A DNA stretch of 64,000 bases from Amycolatopsis alba DSM 44262. GTDB taxonomy: Bacteria; Actinomycetota; Actinomycetes; Mycobacteriales; Pseudonocardiaceae. A program made the translations under genes and the position numbers. Location: NCBI RefSeq assembly GCF_000384215.1, contig NZ_KB913032.1, forward strand, positions 8,951,605-9,015,604, in the 5' to 3' direction. The notes below the pieces were generated by a model, which made no database searches, was not told the origin of the DNA, and was given only the letters and a program-made list of their open reading frames with translations. Position 1 is the first letter of the stretch. The number at the start of each line of letters is the position of its first letter. Positions 10,701 through 26,000 of this stretch are shown piece after piece.

Positions 10701-13700
10701 TCGCCGCGGGGACGTCCGCCACCGCGGGAACCGCCCTGATCGCGGCCGCGCCGAACGCCGCCGCCCTGGCGCTCGGTGTCGTCCTCGCGGGAGCCAGCAC
10801 GGGCCTGGCCTCCCCCTCCCTAGCGGACGCGGTCTCACGGGTCGTCCGGGTGACCCGCCGCGACCGCGCCCAGTCCGTGGTGAACGCGGGCACCGGTCTC
10901 GGCGTGCTGATCTCGGGACCGGTGTCCCTGCTCGCGATCGGCGGCTGGCGCCTGGCCTGGTGGGCTTTCGCGGCGGCCTCGGCGCTGGTGACACTGTGGA
11001 TCGCGCGGGTCGTGCCGCCGGTCAAGGACGACCGCTCGCGCGGGCTGCCGGTGCCGCTGTTCCCGCCCGCCACCGGACGGCTGCTGCCCGCCGCCGCGAC
11101 GCTCGGCCTGGCCAGCGCCGCGATCTGGACGTTCGGCCGGGACATCGCGGTGAGCGTCGGCGGGCTCGGCGAGACGGAGTCGACGGTGGTGTGGATCGTC
11201 CTCGGCGCGGTCGGCCTGGCAGGCGCGTTCACCGCCGAGCTGACCTCGCGGGCCGGGCTTCGCCGGGCGTGGTCGGCGGGGATGGTCCTGTTCGCCGTCG
11301 CGACCGCGCTCTTCGCCCTCGCCACCCGGTCGCTCCCCGCGCTCCTCATCGCGGCGGCGCTTTTCGGGGCCGTCTACATCGGACTGACCGGCGTGCTGAT
11401 CCTCTGGGGCACCAGGGCTTACCCGACGGCGCCCGCGTTCGGTGTCGGCCTGGCTTTCCTGATGCTGGCGCTCGGACAGGCGGCCGGAGCACCGCTCGTC
11501 GGCCTTCTCGGTGACCTGATCGATCTCCGGGCCGGCTTCCTCGCGGCCGCGGCGATCGCCGTCCTCGGTGTCCTGTTCGCGCCCAAGGAAGCGACCACGA
11601 CGTACAACTTCGGGGTCCGTTCCCTCTCAAGGGTGAGTACCGTCCCGCCGGAGCGGGAATCCCGCGCGGGCTGCGCGTGATGTCCTCATCGGCATGAACC
11701 TGCTGCTCGGCCTGCTCACCCTGCCCGTCTACGCGCTGATGCTGTGGCCGCTCGTGGTCGCCGCCCGCCGCGTGCTGGGCGTGCGGATCGGCGTGGTCCG
11801 CGCGTTCTGCGCCGCCGGCTTCGGCTGGCTGGCCGCGGGCGGCATCCTCAGCGCGTTCCCCCACGCGATGTACGCGGGCGGCGCCTTCGCCGGGCTGATC
11901 ATCCCGGTGGCGGGCGGCGCGTTCCTGGTGACCCTGATCTTCCTGTTCGTCGCGGAACTCGCCCTGCCCTCCGGGTCCGGCCTCGGGCTGATCGGCCGGA
12001 TCCGGTCGCTACGCCGCCGCGCGGCCCGGACACGGCGGTACTCGCAGATCACCCGGATCGCGATCAAGCACGGCCTCGGCCGGTACCTCACCGGCCGCCG
12101 CGAACCCGGTCTCGCCCAGGTCCGGCACGCCAAACTGGCGCGCTCGCTGCGCCGCGCGCTGGAAGAGGGCGGCGTGACGTTCGTGAAACTCGGGCAGCTG
12201 CTCTCGACGCGGTCCGATCTGCTCCCGCCGGTGTTCGTCGACGAACTGAGCAAACTCCAGGACCAGGTCGCCTTCGCCGACGCCGACGAGGTGGCCACGG
12301 TGCTGAAGGAGGAACTGGGTGGCGACCCGGACGAGATCTTCGCCGAATTCGATCCGGAGCCGATCGCGGCCGCGTCGATCGCGCAGGTCTACCGCGCGAA
12401 ACTGCGCGACGGGCAGGACGTCGTCGTCAAGGTGCAGCGGCCCGGCGTGCAGGCGCTGGTCGAGAGGGACCTCGACATCGTCCGCCGGGTCGCGGCCGCG
12501 CTGGACCAGCGCGCGGACTGGGCACGTTCGCTCGGCGTCGTCGACCTCGCCGAAGGCTTCGCCGACGCGCTGGTCGAAGAGCTCGACTTCCGCACCGAGG
12601 CCAGGAACATCGAAGCGGTCGCCGCCGCCTACACCGGCACCGAGGTCGCCCTTCCGACCGTCCACAAAGCACTGTCCACCGAACGCGTCCTGGTGATGCG
12701 GCGCCTCGACGGCAAACCGCTCGCCGCCGCCAAGGAACAGGTCCCGGCCGCGGAACGGGCGGGCCTCGCCCGGTCGATGCTGCGCTGCGTACTCGGCCAG
12801 GTGATGGGCAGCGGCGTCTTCCACGCCGACCCGCATCCCGGCAACGTCCTTCTGCTCGCCGACGGCAGGCTGGGCTTGCTCGACTTCGGCTCCGTCGGGC
12901 GGCTCGACGCGAGCCTGCGCGGCGGGCTGCAGAACCTCATCCTCGCCCTCGACCGCGGCGACCCGGCCGCGTTGCGCGACGGCCTGCTGGAGATCGTCGA
13001 CCGGCCGGACGAGATCGAGGAGCGGCGGCTGGAGCGGGCACTGGGTGCCTTGGTGGCCAAGCATTTCAACCACGGACAGGCACCGGATCTGGACATGTTC
13101 ACCGATCTGTTCCGGGTGATCGCCGACTTCCGGCTCAGCGTGCCCCCGCCGATCGCGGCGGTGTTCCGCGCGCTGGCCACCTTGGAGGGGACGCTGGGCG
13201 CACTGGCGCCGGGATTCAACATCGTCGTCGAATCCCGCGCCTACGCCGCCGAGCAGGTAGGTGCCGGATTGCGCCCGGAATCGCTGCGCTCCACGGCCAC
13301 CAACGAACTGCTGGCGCTCCTGCCGGTGCTGCGCCGCCTGCCCCGCCGCGTCGACCGGATCGGCGACGCGCTGGAGCAGGGCAGGCTTTCGGTCAACGTC
13401 CGGCTGTTCTCCGACGAACGCGACCGCGACGTGGTCACCGGGCTGGTGCACGAACTCCTGCTGGCGTTCGTCGGGGCGGCCACCGGGCTGATGGCGGTGC
13501 TGCTGCTGGGCAGCGCGACCGGCCCGGAGGTGCTGGCGGGTGTCACGCTGCACCAGATGTTCGGCTACAACCTGCTGGTGGTCAGCGCACTGGTGGGATT
13601 GCGGCTGCTTTTCGTCGTTTTCCGGCGGACCGGACAACGCTCGCGATCGCCCCGAGGAAACCGATCATGACGAGGCCCGCCCCGGTGACCATGAGGATCC

Positions 13701-15755
13701 GCGCGGTACGGAATCCGGTGTCGGACAACGGGTCCCCTGGAAGACCAGCCTCGACGAAAGCGGTGGTCTGCGGCGAGGGAACGGCGTTCAGGAGACTGCC
13801 CGAGCCGACGACGACCCCGCGCACCTTGGACAAGGGGACAGCGCCTTTACCGGGCTTGTCCGCGTAGATCCGCGAATCGGCGGAATTGTTTCGCCGGTCG
13901 CCGGCGAGATAGACCGTTCCCGGCGGAACCTCGACGTCGAACGGCCGGTATTCCTTGCGCCCGTACCCGTTGTCGTCATCGGTGTAGGTCTCTTTGACGG
14001 GCTTCCCGTCCACGGTGATCAGGTTGTCGTTCGTGCAGCAGACGACGTGATCACCACCGACGCCGATCACCCGCTGAACGGCCATGCCCTCCTCGGCGGA
14101 GGTACCCGGATACGCGCTCAGATCGACGAGGACCACCGCGCCGCGCGGGATCTCGGGCACGTCGGCCCAGCGGTACACCAAGACCGAGCCGAGCGGGATC
14201 GCGGGACTCATCGTCACCCCGACGACGTTCATCATGCGATAGCTCATCAGGGTCCAGAACCCGTATCCGCCGGTGCCCAGGCCGACGATCGCCACCAGGA
14301 TCATCACCAGCAGGAGCGGGGAAAATCTTCGCTTCGGCCCAGGTCTGTCCGCGGGCGGAGCGGGGAAATCCGTTTCGGTCACAGCGCACAGTAGCGCCGG
14401 GGTCCGACGGTTTCCGGCGAACGCTCAACCTCGGGGCGCGTACATGATGACCCCGACCCCGGCGAGGCAGATCAAGGCCCCGATGACGTCGTAGCGGTCC
14501 GGCCGGTAGCCGTCGGCGACCATCCCCCACGCCAGCGAACCCGCGACGAACACTCCGCCGTACGCGGCGAGGATACGGCCGAAGTTCGCGTCAGGCTGCA
14601 GTGTCGCGACGAAGCCGTAGAGACCCAGCGCGACGACACCCGCGCCGATCCAGAGGTAGCCGCGGTGTTCCCGGACGCCTTGCCAGATCAGCCAGGCGCC
14701 GCCGATCTCCAGCAGGGCCGCGAGCGCGAAGAGCGCGATGGAGCGGATCATGCCGCCACCCAACCAGATCGCCCCTCGCCCCACGTTATAGGTCGTTATA
14801 CACACAAGCGAGATCGCGAAAGTCCGTGAAGGCCTCCTTGAGGGACTCAGAGTCCCTCAAGGAGGCCTTCACGGACTTTGGAAGCGACCCAAGCAGGGGT
14901 CAGACGGTGAAGCCGAGGGCGCGCAGCTGTTCGCGGCCGTCCTCGGTGATCTTCTCCGGGCCCCACGGCGGCATCCAGACCCAGTTGATCCGGAAGTCCT
15001 TGACCAGTCCCGTTCCGCCGCCGACGAGCGCGGCACCGGTCTGGTCCTCGATGACGTCGGTCAGCGGGCAGGCCGCGGACGTCAGGGTCATGTCGATGGT
15101 GGCGGTGTTGTCCGGCTCGACGTGGATGCCGTAGACGAGCCCGAGGTCGACGACGTTGATGCCCAGCTCGGGGTCGACGACGTCGCGCATCGCCTCTTCG
15201 AGATCTTCGACCTTGGCGAGGTCGGCGGTGTCCGCGGCGGCGGTGGTCTCGGCGTCGAGGTCGGCGGCGGTGCGCCCCTCGCGGGTTTCGGTCTGCTGTT
15301 CGGTCATGCCGTCTCAACTCCGTTGGTCGTGCGGGCGACGGCGTCCTTGAACGCCATCCATCCGAGCAGGGCGCATTTCACGCGGGCCGGGTACTTGGCG
15401 ACGCCGGCGAAGGCGATGCCGTCCTCCAGCACGTCCTCGTCCGGCTCGATCTGTCCCTTGCCCTGCATCAGCTCGACGAAGGCGTCCATGGTGGTGAACG
15501 CCTCCTCCACGGTGTGCCCGACGACGAGATCCGTCAAGACCGACGTGGACGCCTGGCTGATCGAGCAGCCTTGTCCGTCGTAGGAGACGTCGGCGACCTT
15601 CCCGTCGTCGACCTTCACCCGCAGTGTCACCTCGTCGCCACAGGTCGGGTTGACCTGGAACGACTCGGCGTCGAACGGCTCGCGCAGGCCGCGGCCGTGC
15701 GGGTTCTTGTAGTGGTCCAGGATGATCTCCTGGTACATGCTTTCGAGGTTCATCA

Positions 15756-17078
<1,323 letters not shown>

Positions 17079-20000
17079 TCAGACAGCGGCGGTCTCGGCG
17101 GAGCCGGTGTACTTGACGTACCCGTTCTCCTCCAGCTCGTCCGCGAGCTCACGGCCACCGGACTCGACGATCTTGCCGCCCGCGAAGACGTGCACGAAGT
17201 CGGGCGTGATGTGCCGCAGGATCCGCGTGTAGTGCGTGATCAGCATGACGCCGGCGTCGTTGTTGGCCTTGAACTCGTTGACGCCCTCGGACACGACGCG
17301 CAGCGCGTCGACGTCGAGGCCGGAGTCGGTCTCGTCGAGGATGGCGATCTTCGGCTTGAGCAGCGCCAGCTGCAGGATCTCGTGGCGCTTCTTCTCGCCG
17401 CCGGAGAAGCCCTCGTTCACCGAACGCTCGGCGAACTCGGACGAGATCTCCAGCTTGCCCATCTCCTCCTTGACCTCCTTGACCCAGTGGCGCAGCTTGG
17501 GGGCCTCGCCACGGACCGCGGTGGCCGCGGTGCGGAGGAAGTTGGACATGGACACGCCCGGCACCTCGACCGGGTACTGCATGGCGAGGAACAGGCCCGC
17601 GCGGGCGCGCTCGTCGACGCTCATCTCCAGCACGTCCTCACCGTCGAGCAGGACCTGCCCGGAGGTGACTTCGTACTTGGGGTGACCGGCGATGGCGTAG
17701 GACAGCGTGGACTTGCCCGAACCGTTGGGGCCCATGATCGCGTGGGTCTCGCCCGACTTGATGGTCAGGTTGACGCCCTTGAGGATCTCCTTGGGGCCCT
17801 CCTCGGTCGTGACCGAGGCGTGCAGATCCTTGATTTCCAGCGTAGGCATTTCTTTCCTAAAAGTCTGATGTGGACGGACGAGGGCTTAGACGCCCACGGC
17901 TTCGAGCTCGGCTTCGATCGCGGCCTCGAGACGCTCGCGCACCTCGGGGACACCGATCTTGACCAGGATCTCGTGGAAGAACCCGCGTACGACCAGGCGC
18001 CGCGCGGCGTCCTCGCCGATTCCACGCGACTGGAGGTAGAACAACTGCTCGTCGTCGAACCTTCCCGTCGCGCTCGCGTGGCCGGCGCCTTCGATCTCGC
18101 CGGTCTCGATCTCCAGGTTCGGGATCGAGTCCGCCCGCGCGCCCGGCGTCAGCACCAGATTGCGGTTGAGCTCGTAGGTGTCGGTGGCCTCGGCGGCCGC
18201 CCGGATCAGCACGTCGCCGACCCACACGGTGTGCGCGCCGTCGCCCTGGAGCGCGCCCTTGTACATCACCCGCGACTTGCAGTTCGGCACCGCGTGGTCG
18301 ACGAAGAGCCGGTGCTCCTGGTGCTGTCCTTCGTCCGCGAAGTACAGGCCGAGCATCTCGACGTCGCCGCCCTTGTCGGCGAAGGTCGCCGTCGGCGAGA
18401 CGCGGACCAGGTCACCGCCCAGGGTGATGACGATGTGCTTGAGCGTGGCGTCGCGGCCGAGCTTGAGGTGCTGCTCGGAGACGTGCACCGCGTCGTCGGC
18501 CCAGTCCTGGACGCTGACCACGGTCACGTTCGCCGAATCGCCGATGACGAACTCGACGTTGTCGGCGTAGGTGCCGGAGCCGACGTGGTCGAGGACGATG
18601 ACGGCCTCGGAGAACTGCTCGGCGCGGACCTGCACGTGCCCGTAGGCGACCTTGCCCTCGCCGGGGCCGGTGATCTTCACCGTCGACGGCTTCGACGTCT
18701 TCGTCTCCTTGGGCACCGTGATGACGGTGGCCTCGGTGAACGAGGAGTAGGCCTGCGCGGCGATCCGGTCGCTCGGGACACCCGCGACGCCGAGGCGCTC
18801 GTCGTCCCGGCCGACCTTCTCGATCTTCAGTTCAGGGGCGGCGTCGGCGTCCACGGTGGCCGAACCCGAAGCGGTGGCGGACCCGTCGTGCAGGCCGCGC
18901 AGCCGCTTCATCGGCGTGAAACGCCAGTTCTCCTCACGGCCGCCGGGGACCTCGAAGGCCTCGACGTCGTGGGAGGTGAAGCGCTCCGCGCGGGACGTGG
19001 CCGGGATGACCACGCCCTCGCGCATCGCTTCGGAAACGTTGTTCTCGGTAACCGACATGACTAGCCGACGGACCCTTCCATCTGAAGCTCGATCAGGCGG
19101 TTCAGCTCGAGCGCGTACTCCATCGGCAGCTCACGCGCGATGGGCTCGACGAACCCGCGCACGATCATCGCCATGGCCTCGGCCTCGTCGAGACCGCGCG
19201 ACATGAGGTAGAACATCTGGTCTTCGCTGACCTTCGAGACCGTCGCCTCGTGGCCCATCGACACCTCGTCGTTGCGGATGTCGACGTACGGGTACGTGTC
19301 CGACCGCGAGATCGTGTCGACCAGCAGCGCGTCACAGACCACGCTGGACCGCGAGTGGTGCGCCCGCTTCGCGACCTTGACCAGGCCGCGGTAGGAGGTG
19401 CGGCCACCGCCGCGCGCCACCGACTTCGACACGATGGTCGAGGAGGTGTGCGGCGCCAGGTGCTCCATCTTCGCGCCGGCGTCCTGGTGCTGGCCTTCGC
19501 CCGCGAACGCGACCGAGAGGACCTCGCCCTTGGCGTGCTCGCCCATGAGGAACACGGACGGGTACTTCATCGTGACCTTGGAACCGATGTTGCCGTCGAT
19601 CCACTCCATGGTCGCGCCCTCTTCGCACTTGGCGCGCTTGGTGACCAGGTTGTAGACGTTGTTCGACCAGTTCTGGATGGTCGTGTAGCGGCAGCGGGCG
19701 CCCTTCTTCACGATGATCTCCACGACCGCCGAGTGCAGCGAGTCGGACTGGTAGATCGGCGCGGTGCAACCCTCGACGTAGTGCACGTAGGCGTCTTCGT
19801 CGACGATGATCAGGGTCCGCTCGAACTGACCCATGTTCTCGGTGTTGATGCGGAAGTACGCCTGCAGCGGGATGTCCACCTTGACGCCCTTGGGGACGTA
19901 GATGAACGAGCCGCCGGACCACACCGCGGTGTTCAGCGCGGAGAACTTGTTGTCCCCGGCCGGGATCACGGAGCCGAAGTACTCCTTGAAGATCTCCGGG

Positions 20001-23000
20001 TGCTCCTTGAGCGCGGTGTCGGTGTCCAGGAACAGGACGCCCTGCGCCTCCAGATCCTCGCGGATCGAGTGGTAGACGACCTCGGACTCGTACTGCGCGG
20101 CGACACCGGCGACGAGGCGCTGCTTCTCCGCCTCGGGGATGCCGAGCTTGTCGTACGTGTTCTTGATGTCCTCGGGCAGCTCTTCCCAGGAAGTGGCCTG
20201 CTTCTCACTGGACCGCACGAAGTACTTGATGTTGTCGAAGTCGATCCCGGAGAGGTCCGCACCCCAGTTGGGCATGGGCTTCAGATCGAAGAGCTTGAGC
20301 GCCTTCAGTCGCGCTTCGCGCATCCACTCCGGCTCGGACTTCTTCGAGGAGATGTCGGTGACGACGTCCTCGTTCAGACCTCGGCGGGCGCTGGCGCCCG
20401 CCTCGTCGGAGTCCGCCCAGCCGAACGCGTACTTGCCAAGGGACTCGATGGTCTCTTCCTGGCTCATGGGCGCGGTGGTGGGAGTGCGCTGCTCGGCAGC
20501 GGCAGTCATGCGGGTTTCCCTCCATTCGGGATCCGTGCTGTGCGCCCAGGGGAGGGCGCCGTGCTTCCCGGCGCGGGTGTGGCCGGGTGACCCGCCGAAA
20601 CGACGGGTACGTGGGTGGTGCACACGTTGTCACCGCGTGCGATGGTCGCCAGTCGCTGCACGTGAGTACCCAGAAGTTCCGCGAAAGCCTCTGTCTCGGC
20701 TTCACACAACTGGGGGAACTCGGCGGCGACGTGGGCGACCGGGCAATGATGCTGGCAAAGCTGTTCGCCGACACCGACCTGACGGGTCGACGCAGCGTAA
20801 CCCTCCCTGGTCAGCGCCGCAGCGAGGGCCTCGGCGCGGGTGGCCGGGTCGGTGTGCTTGGTGATCGCGTCCTGATGCGGGCCGACCAGCGAAGCGACAC
20901 GGGCCTCCGCGAAGGCCTTCACGGCGTTCTCGCCGGCGTGCTCGGAGAGGAACCGGATGGCCGAGGACGCGAGGTCGTCGTAGGCGTGCCCGAACCGGGC
21001 GCGGCCCGCCTCGGTGAGGAGGAAGTTCTTGGCGGGACGGCCTCGTCCGCGAGGTCCGCGGCGGGGCGCGTCACGGGTTTCGGCCTCGCCGTCGGCGAGC
21101 AGCGCGTCGAGATGACGGCGGACGGCGGCGGCGCTGATCCCCAGCTGCTCGGCCACCTCGACGGCGGTCAGCGGCCCCTGTTCCAGCAGCAAGCGGGCCA
21201 CTTCGTGCCTGGTCCGCCCCTCGGGGCCGACCTGCGCGGGGACAGGCTGGACCTCGGCGCGGGGCATGTCGCCACCGGCCTCGTCTCGCGTCCCCGTCTT
21301 TTTCACAACACAAGTGTGACGTATTTCCGGGGAGACGGCAAAGAGGGGTGCCTCACGGAGTGGCGTGGGTCACTCCGGACGGTGAAACCACAGGGGTAAC
21401 CACGTACCCGCTCGGTCTGTTCCCGCGATCGCTACCCTTCGTGCGTGGCAGTGGGCGATCACCCGGCAGGGCGGGACACGGACGAAGCAGGCCAGGAGAA
21501 GTACCCGGCCGCGGGGTCGGTGGCGACGCTCTCCCCCGGTCACCCGCGTGAACCGGAGCCGCTCGACGACAAGGAACTGCGCGGGCTGAACGTGGTCCGC
21601 CGGTTCGGCGCGGTCGGTTCCCTGTTCCTCGCCCTCGGCTCGCTCGGTGCGGGCGCCGCGCCGGTGATCAACCCGGTGCAGGAGATCCCGGTCCTGCGGC
21701 TGTTCACCCGCATCCCCATGGTCTCGCTCGCGATGGGCCTGGCAGGCATGGCGATCATCGTGCTCAGCTGGCTGCTGCTCGGCCGGTTCGCCCAGCCCGC
21801 GCGCCGCCGTCTCGCCACCCAGGGCCAGCTCGCCCGCACCATCGCGCTCTGGTGCGCGCCGCTGCTGTTCATCCCGCCGCTGTTCTCCCGCGACGTCTAC
21901 AGCTATCTCGCGCAGAGCGAGATCGTCGCCCGCGGCATGGACCCGTACTCCCTCGGCCCGGCCGAAGCGCTCGGCGTCTCCGACCCGCTGACTTCGGGCG
22001 TCTCCAACATGTGGCGCGAGACGCCGGCGCCGTACGGTCCGCTGCTGCTGCGGCTCGGCGGCTGGCTCGCCCCGCTGAGCAGCGGCAACATCGTCACCGG
22101 CGTGCTGCTGCAGCGCGGGCTCGCGCTGATCGGCGTCATCCTGATCATCTGGGCGCTGCCCCGGCTGGCCAAGCGGTTCGGCGTGCAGCCTGCGACCGCG
22201 CTGTGGCTCGGCGCGGCGAACCCGCTGCTGATCTTCCACTTCGTCGCGGGCGCCCACAATGACGCGCTGGCGATCGGGCTCATGGTGGCCGGGCTGGAGG
22301 TCGGCCTCCAGCGGATGCCGGTGCGGTTCAAGAACGACGAACCTCCCCCGCTGGCCAAGGGCGAACTGCTGTACATCGGGCTCGGGGTGGTGCTCATCAC
22401 CCTCGGCGTCGCGGTGAAACTGAACGCGATCCTGGCGCTGCCGTTCTTCACGGTGATGGTGGCCAGACGCTGGCACGGCCGGATCAAGGACCTGCTCACC
22501 GCGGCGGTGCCGATGGCGCTGCTGTTCGGGGTGGTGCTGGTGGCGGTCTGTTACGGCACCGGCCTCGGCTTCGGCTGGGTCGGCGCGCTCGGGACACCCG
22601 GCCTGGTCCGGTCCTGGATCTCGCCGACGTCGGAGCTGGCCGCGCTCGGCGGCGTCCTCGGCATCGCGCTCGGCCTCGGCAACCACACCAACGCCATGGT
22701 CCCGATCCTGGGCTCGCTCGGCTATCTCGTCGCGGGCGCGGTGACGGTCAAGTTCCTCTGGGACAGCTTCAAATGGCGCTACCGGCCGATCATCGGCCTC
22801 GGGGTCTCGCTGGGCGCGGTGATGGTGCTGCACGTGGCGTTGCAGCCCTGGTACCTGCTGTGGGCGATCATCCCGCTCGCCGCGGCGGCGGGGACCTCGC
22901 GGTTCCGCATCGCCGCGACGATCGTCACCGCCGTCCTGCCGTTCCTGCTGCCGACGACGGGAAGCACCTTCGAGGGCCGCGGCTTCGTCCTGCCGTTCGC

Positions 23001-26000
23001 CTGGGTCGCCGCCGGGGTCGTCACGCTTCTGGGGCTGTTCATCGTCCACCGCCTCTCACCACTGCTGCTGTCCAGACCGTCCCCGGAGCATTCGGTCCCG
23101 GCGTGACGCCGTATCGTGACCTGTCGTGAACGCCCCCGCCGTCGAGATCACCGGGCTGGTGAAACGCTACGGATCCACCACCGCGGTCGATGGACTCGAT
23201 CTGCGGATGGACCGCGGCACCCTGCTCGCTCTGCTCGGCCCGAACGGGGCCGGCAAGACCACCACCGTCGAAATCTGCGAAGGCTTCCTGCGGCCTGACA
23301 GCGGCGAAGTCCGTGTCCTGGGCCTGGATCCGTCGCGCGACGGCTCGGCGCTGCGGCCGCGGATCGGCGTGATGCCCCAGGGCGGCGGCGCGTATCCCGG
23401 TGTCCGCGCCGACGAGATGCTCGGACTGGTCGCCGCTTGTGCCGCGAATCCGCTCGATCCCGCCTGGCTGCTGGACATCCTCGGTCTTTCGGGAGCGCGG
23501 AAGACGCCGTTCAAACGGCTTTCCGGCGGGCAGCAGCAACGGCTCTCCCTCGCCTGCGCGCTCGTCGGGCGCCCGGAGCTGCTCTTCCTCGACGAGCCGA
23601 CGGCGGGCATGGATCCGCAGGCCCGCCGCCTGGTCTGGGATCTGCTCGAAGCGCTGCGCGCCGACGGGGTCAGCGTGCTGCTCACCACGCATCTGATGGA
23701 GGAGGCCGAAACGCTGGCCGACACCGTGGTGATCGTGGACCACGGCAAGGTCGTCGTCGAAGGCTCCCCGCAGTCGCTGACCGTCGACGCGGGCGAGGCC
23801 GCGCAACTGCGGTTTAAGGCCCGCACCCGGCTCGACACCGGCCTGCTGACCGCAGCGCTGCCCGAAGGCCACCTCGTGCACGAGTCGGCGCCGGGGACAT
23901 ATCTCGTCGAGGGCGCGATCGACCCGCAGGTGGTGTCGACGGTGACCGCATGGTGCGCGCAGCAGGGTGTCATGCCCGAGGAGCTGCAGGTCGGCAGGCG
24001 CACACTGGAAGAGGTCTTCCTGGAGCTGACCGGACGGGAACTGCGCGCATGACCACCACGCCCACCCCCCGGTTCGCCCTGGGCACGTTCACCCCGGCCC
24101 CCGGTCGCGGTTCACTCGGCAAGATGCTGCGCACGCACGCGAAGGTCGAGGCGAGCCTGACCCTGCGCCACGGCGAGCAGATCCTGCTGACCCTGCTCAT
24201 CCCGCTCGCCCTGCTGATCGGCTTGTCGCTGCTGGACATCCTGCCGTCGGCACAACTCGGCGATGCGTCCAAAGTGGACTGGATCACGCCGAGGATCCTG
24301 GCGCTCGCGGTGATGTCGTCCGCGTTCACCGGGCAGGCCATCGCGCTGGGCTTCGACCGCCGGTACGGCGTGCTCAAACGGCTTTCCGCCACCGCGCTGC
24401 CCCGCTGGCTGCTCGTCGCGGGCCGGGTGGCCGCCGCGCTGGTCGTGGTCGCGCTGCAGGCGGTGATCCTCGGCGTGGTGGCAGCGCTGCTGGGCTGGTC
24501 GCCGTCGCTCGGCGGGATCCTCGGTGCCGTCCCGTTCCTGATCGTCGGCACGCTCGCGTTCGGCGCGCTGGGCCTGCTGCTCGGCGGGGCGCTGCGCGCG
24601 GAGGCCGTGCTGGCGCTGGCGAACATCGTCTGGTTCGTGCTGCTGCTCGCCGGGGGCATCCTGCTGGCGCCGTCGACCATGCCGTCCGGGCTCGCGACGA
24701 TCGTCGAGCTGCTGCCGTCGGGCGCGCTCGCCGAAGGCCTGCGGTCGGTGCTGCTGGACGGTTCCTTCGGGTGGGGCCCGTTCGCGGTCCTCGTCGGCTG
24801 GGGCGTCGTCGCGGGCGCGCTGGCGAGCAAGACCACCAAGCTCACCTGAGGCCCCCGACACACCCCGCGTAGCCGGTGGAACGCTCTCAGGAAGGGCGTT
24901 CTAGCATCGGACGGTGCCGTTCCAGAGCCTTGTAGCGCGTCTGCCGTATCCCTCGTTCGCGGTTCAGCGAGCGGTCGCGATAGCGGCGGTGATCGCCCAG
25001 GCCGGAATCGGCGTCACCGGCTCGGTCGTCCGTGTCACGGGTTCGGGTCTCGGCTGCCCGACCTGGCCGCAATGCGTCGAGGGCAGCATCGTGCCGGTGG
25101 CGCACCCCGAATTCGACGCGCTCACCCAGTGGATCGAGTTCAGCAACCGGATGCTGACCGGCGTCGTCATCGCCGTCGCCGCGCTGTGCGTGATCACCGC
25201 GTGGCGCGTGCAGATCGAGCACCCGAGCCGCCGCCGTCTGGTCAAGCTGGCCTGGACGATGCCCGCGGGCGTGATGCTGCAGGCCGTCGTCGGCGGCATC
25301 ACCGTGCTCGCCAAACTCGAATGGTGGACCGTCGCGCTCCACTTCCTGGCGTCCACTCCCCTGGTCTGGCTCGCGGTCCTGCTGCTGCGCGCGTTCAACG
25401 AGGGTGACGAGCCCGCCCGCTGGCTGATCCCGGACGCGGGCCGCAAGACGCTGATCGTGCTCGCCTCGGTGATGTGGGCCGTCCTCGTGGCGGGGACCAC
25501 GGTGACCGGCGCGGGCCCGCACGGCGGCGACCCCGGCACCCACCGCTTCCAGGCCCCGATCGAGACGCTCACCCAGATCCACGGTGGACTGCTGGTGGCC
25601 TACCTGATCGTGCTGGCCGTCTTCGGGCTCCAGCTGATGCGTGGCGAGACGCCGAAGCAGCTGTGGCGGCGGTACACCATCGTGTGGGTCATCGCGCTCG
25701 TACAAGGCGTCCTGGGCTCTGTGCAGTACGCACTGGGTGTGCCGGAGGCGCTGGTCTCGTTCCACGTCCTCGGTTCCGCGCTGGTGATCATCTCGACGGC
25801 CGCGCTCTGGTGCGGTTCACGCGATCGCGGTCCCGTCGCCTCCGCGACGGCGCCGGAACGCGAACTGGCCACCTCGAACTGACCCTGCGGCAAACCGGAC
25901 GTAACCCCCAGGCGGCATGCTCGCCAGACACTGCCCTTACGCTGCGCTCGGTGCCCCACACGGGGGGACCACCGAGTCGAGGCACGAGGTGTCGCATGAC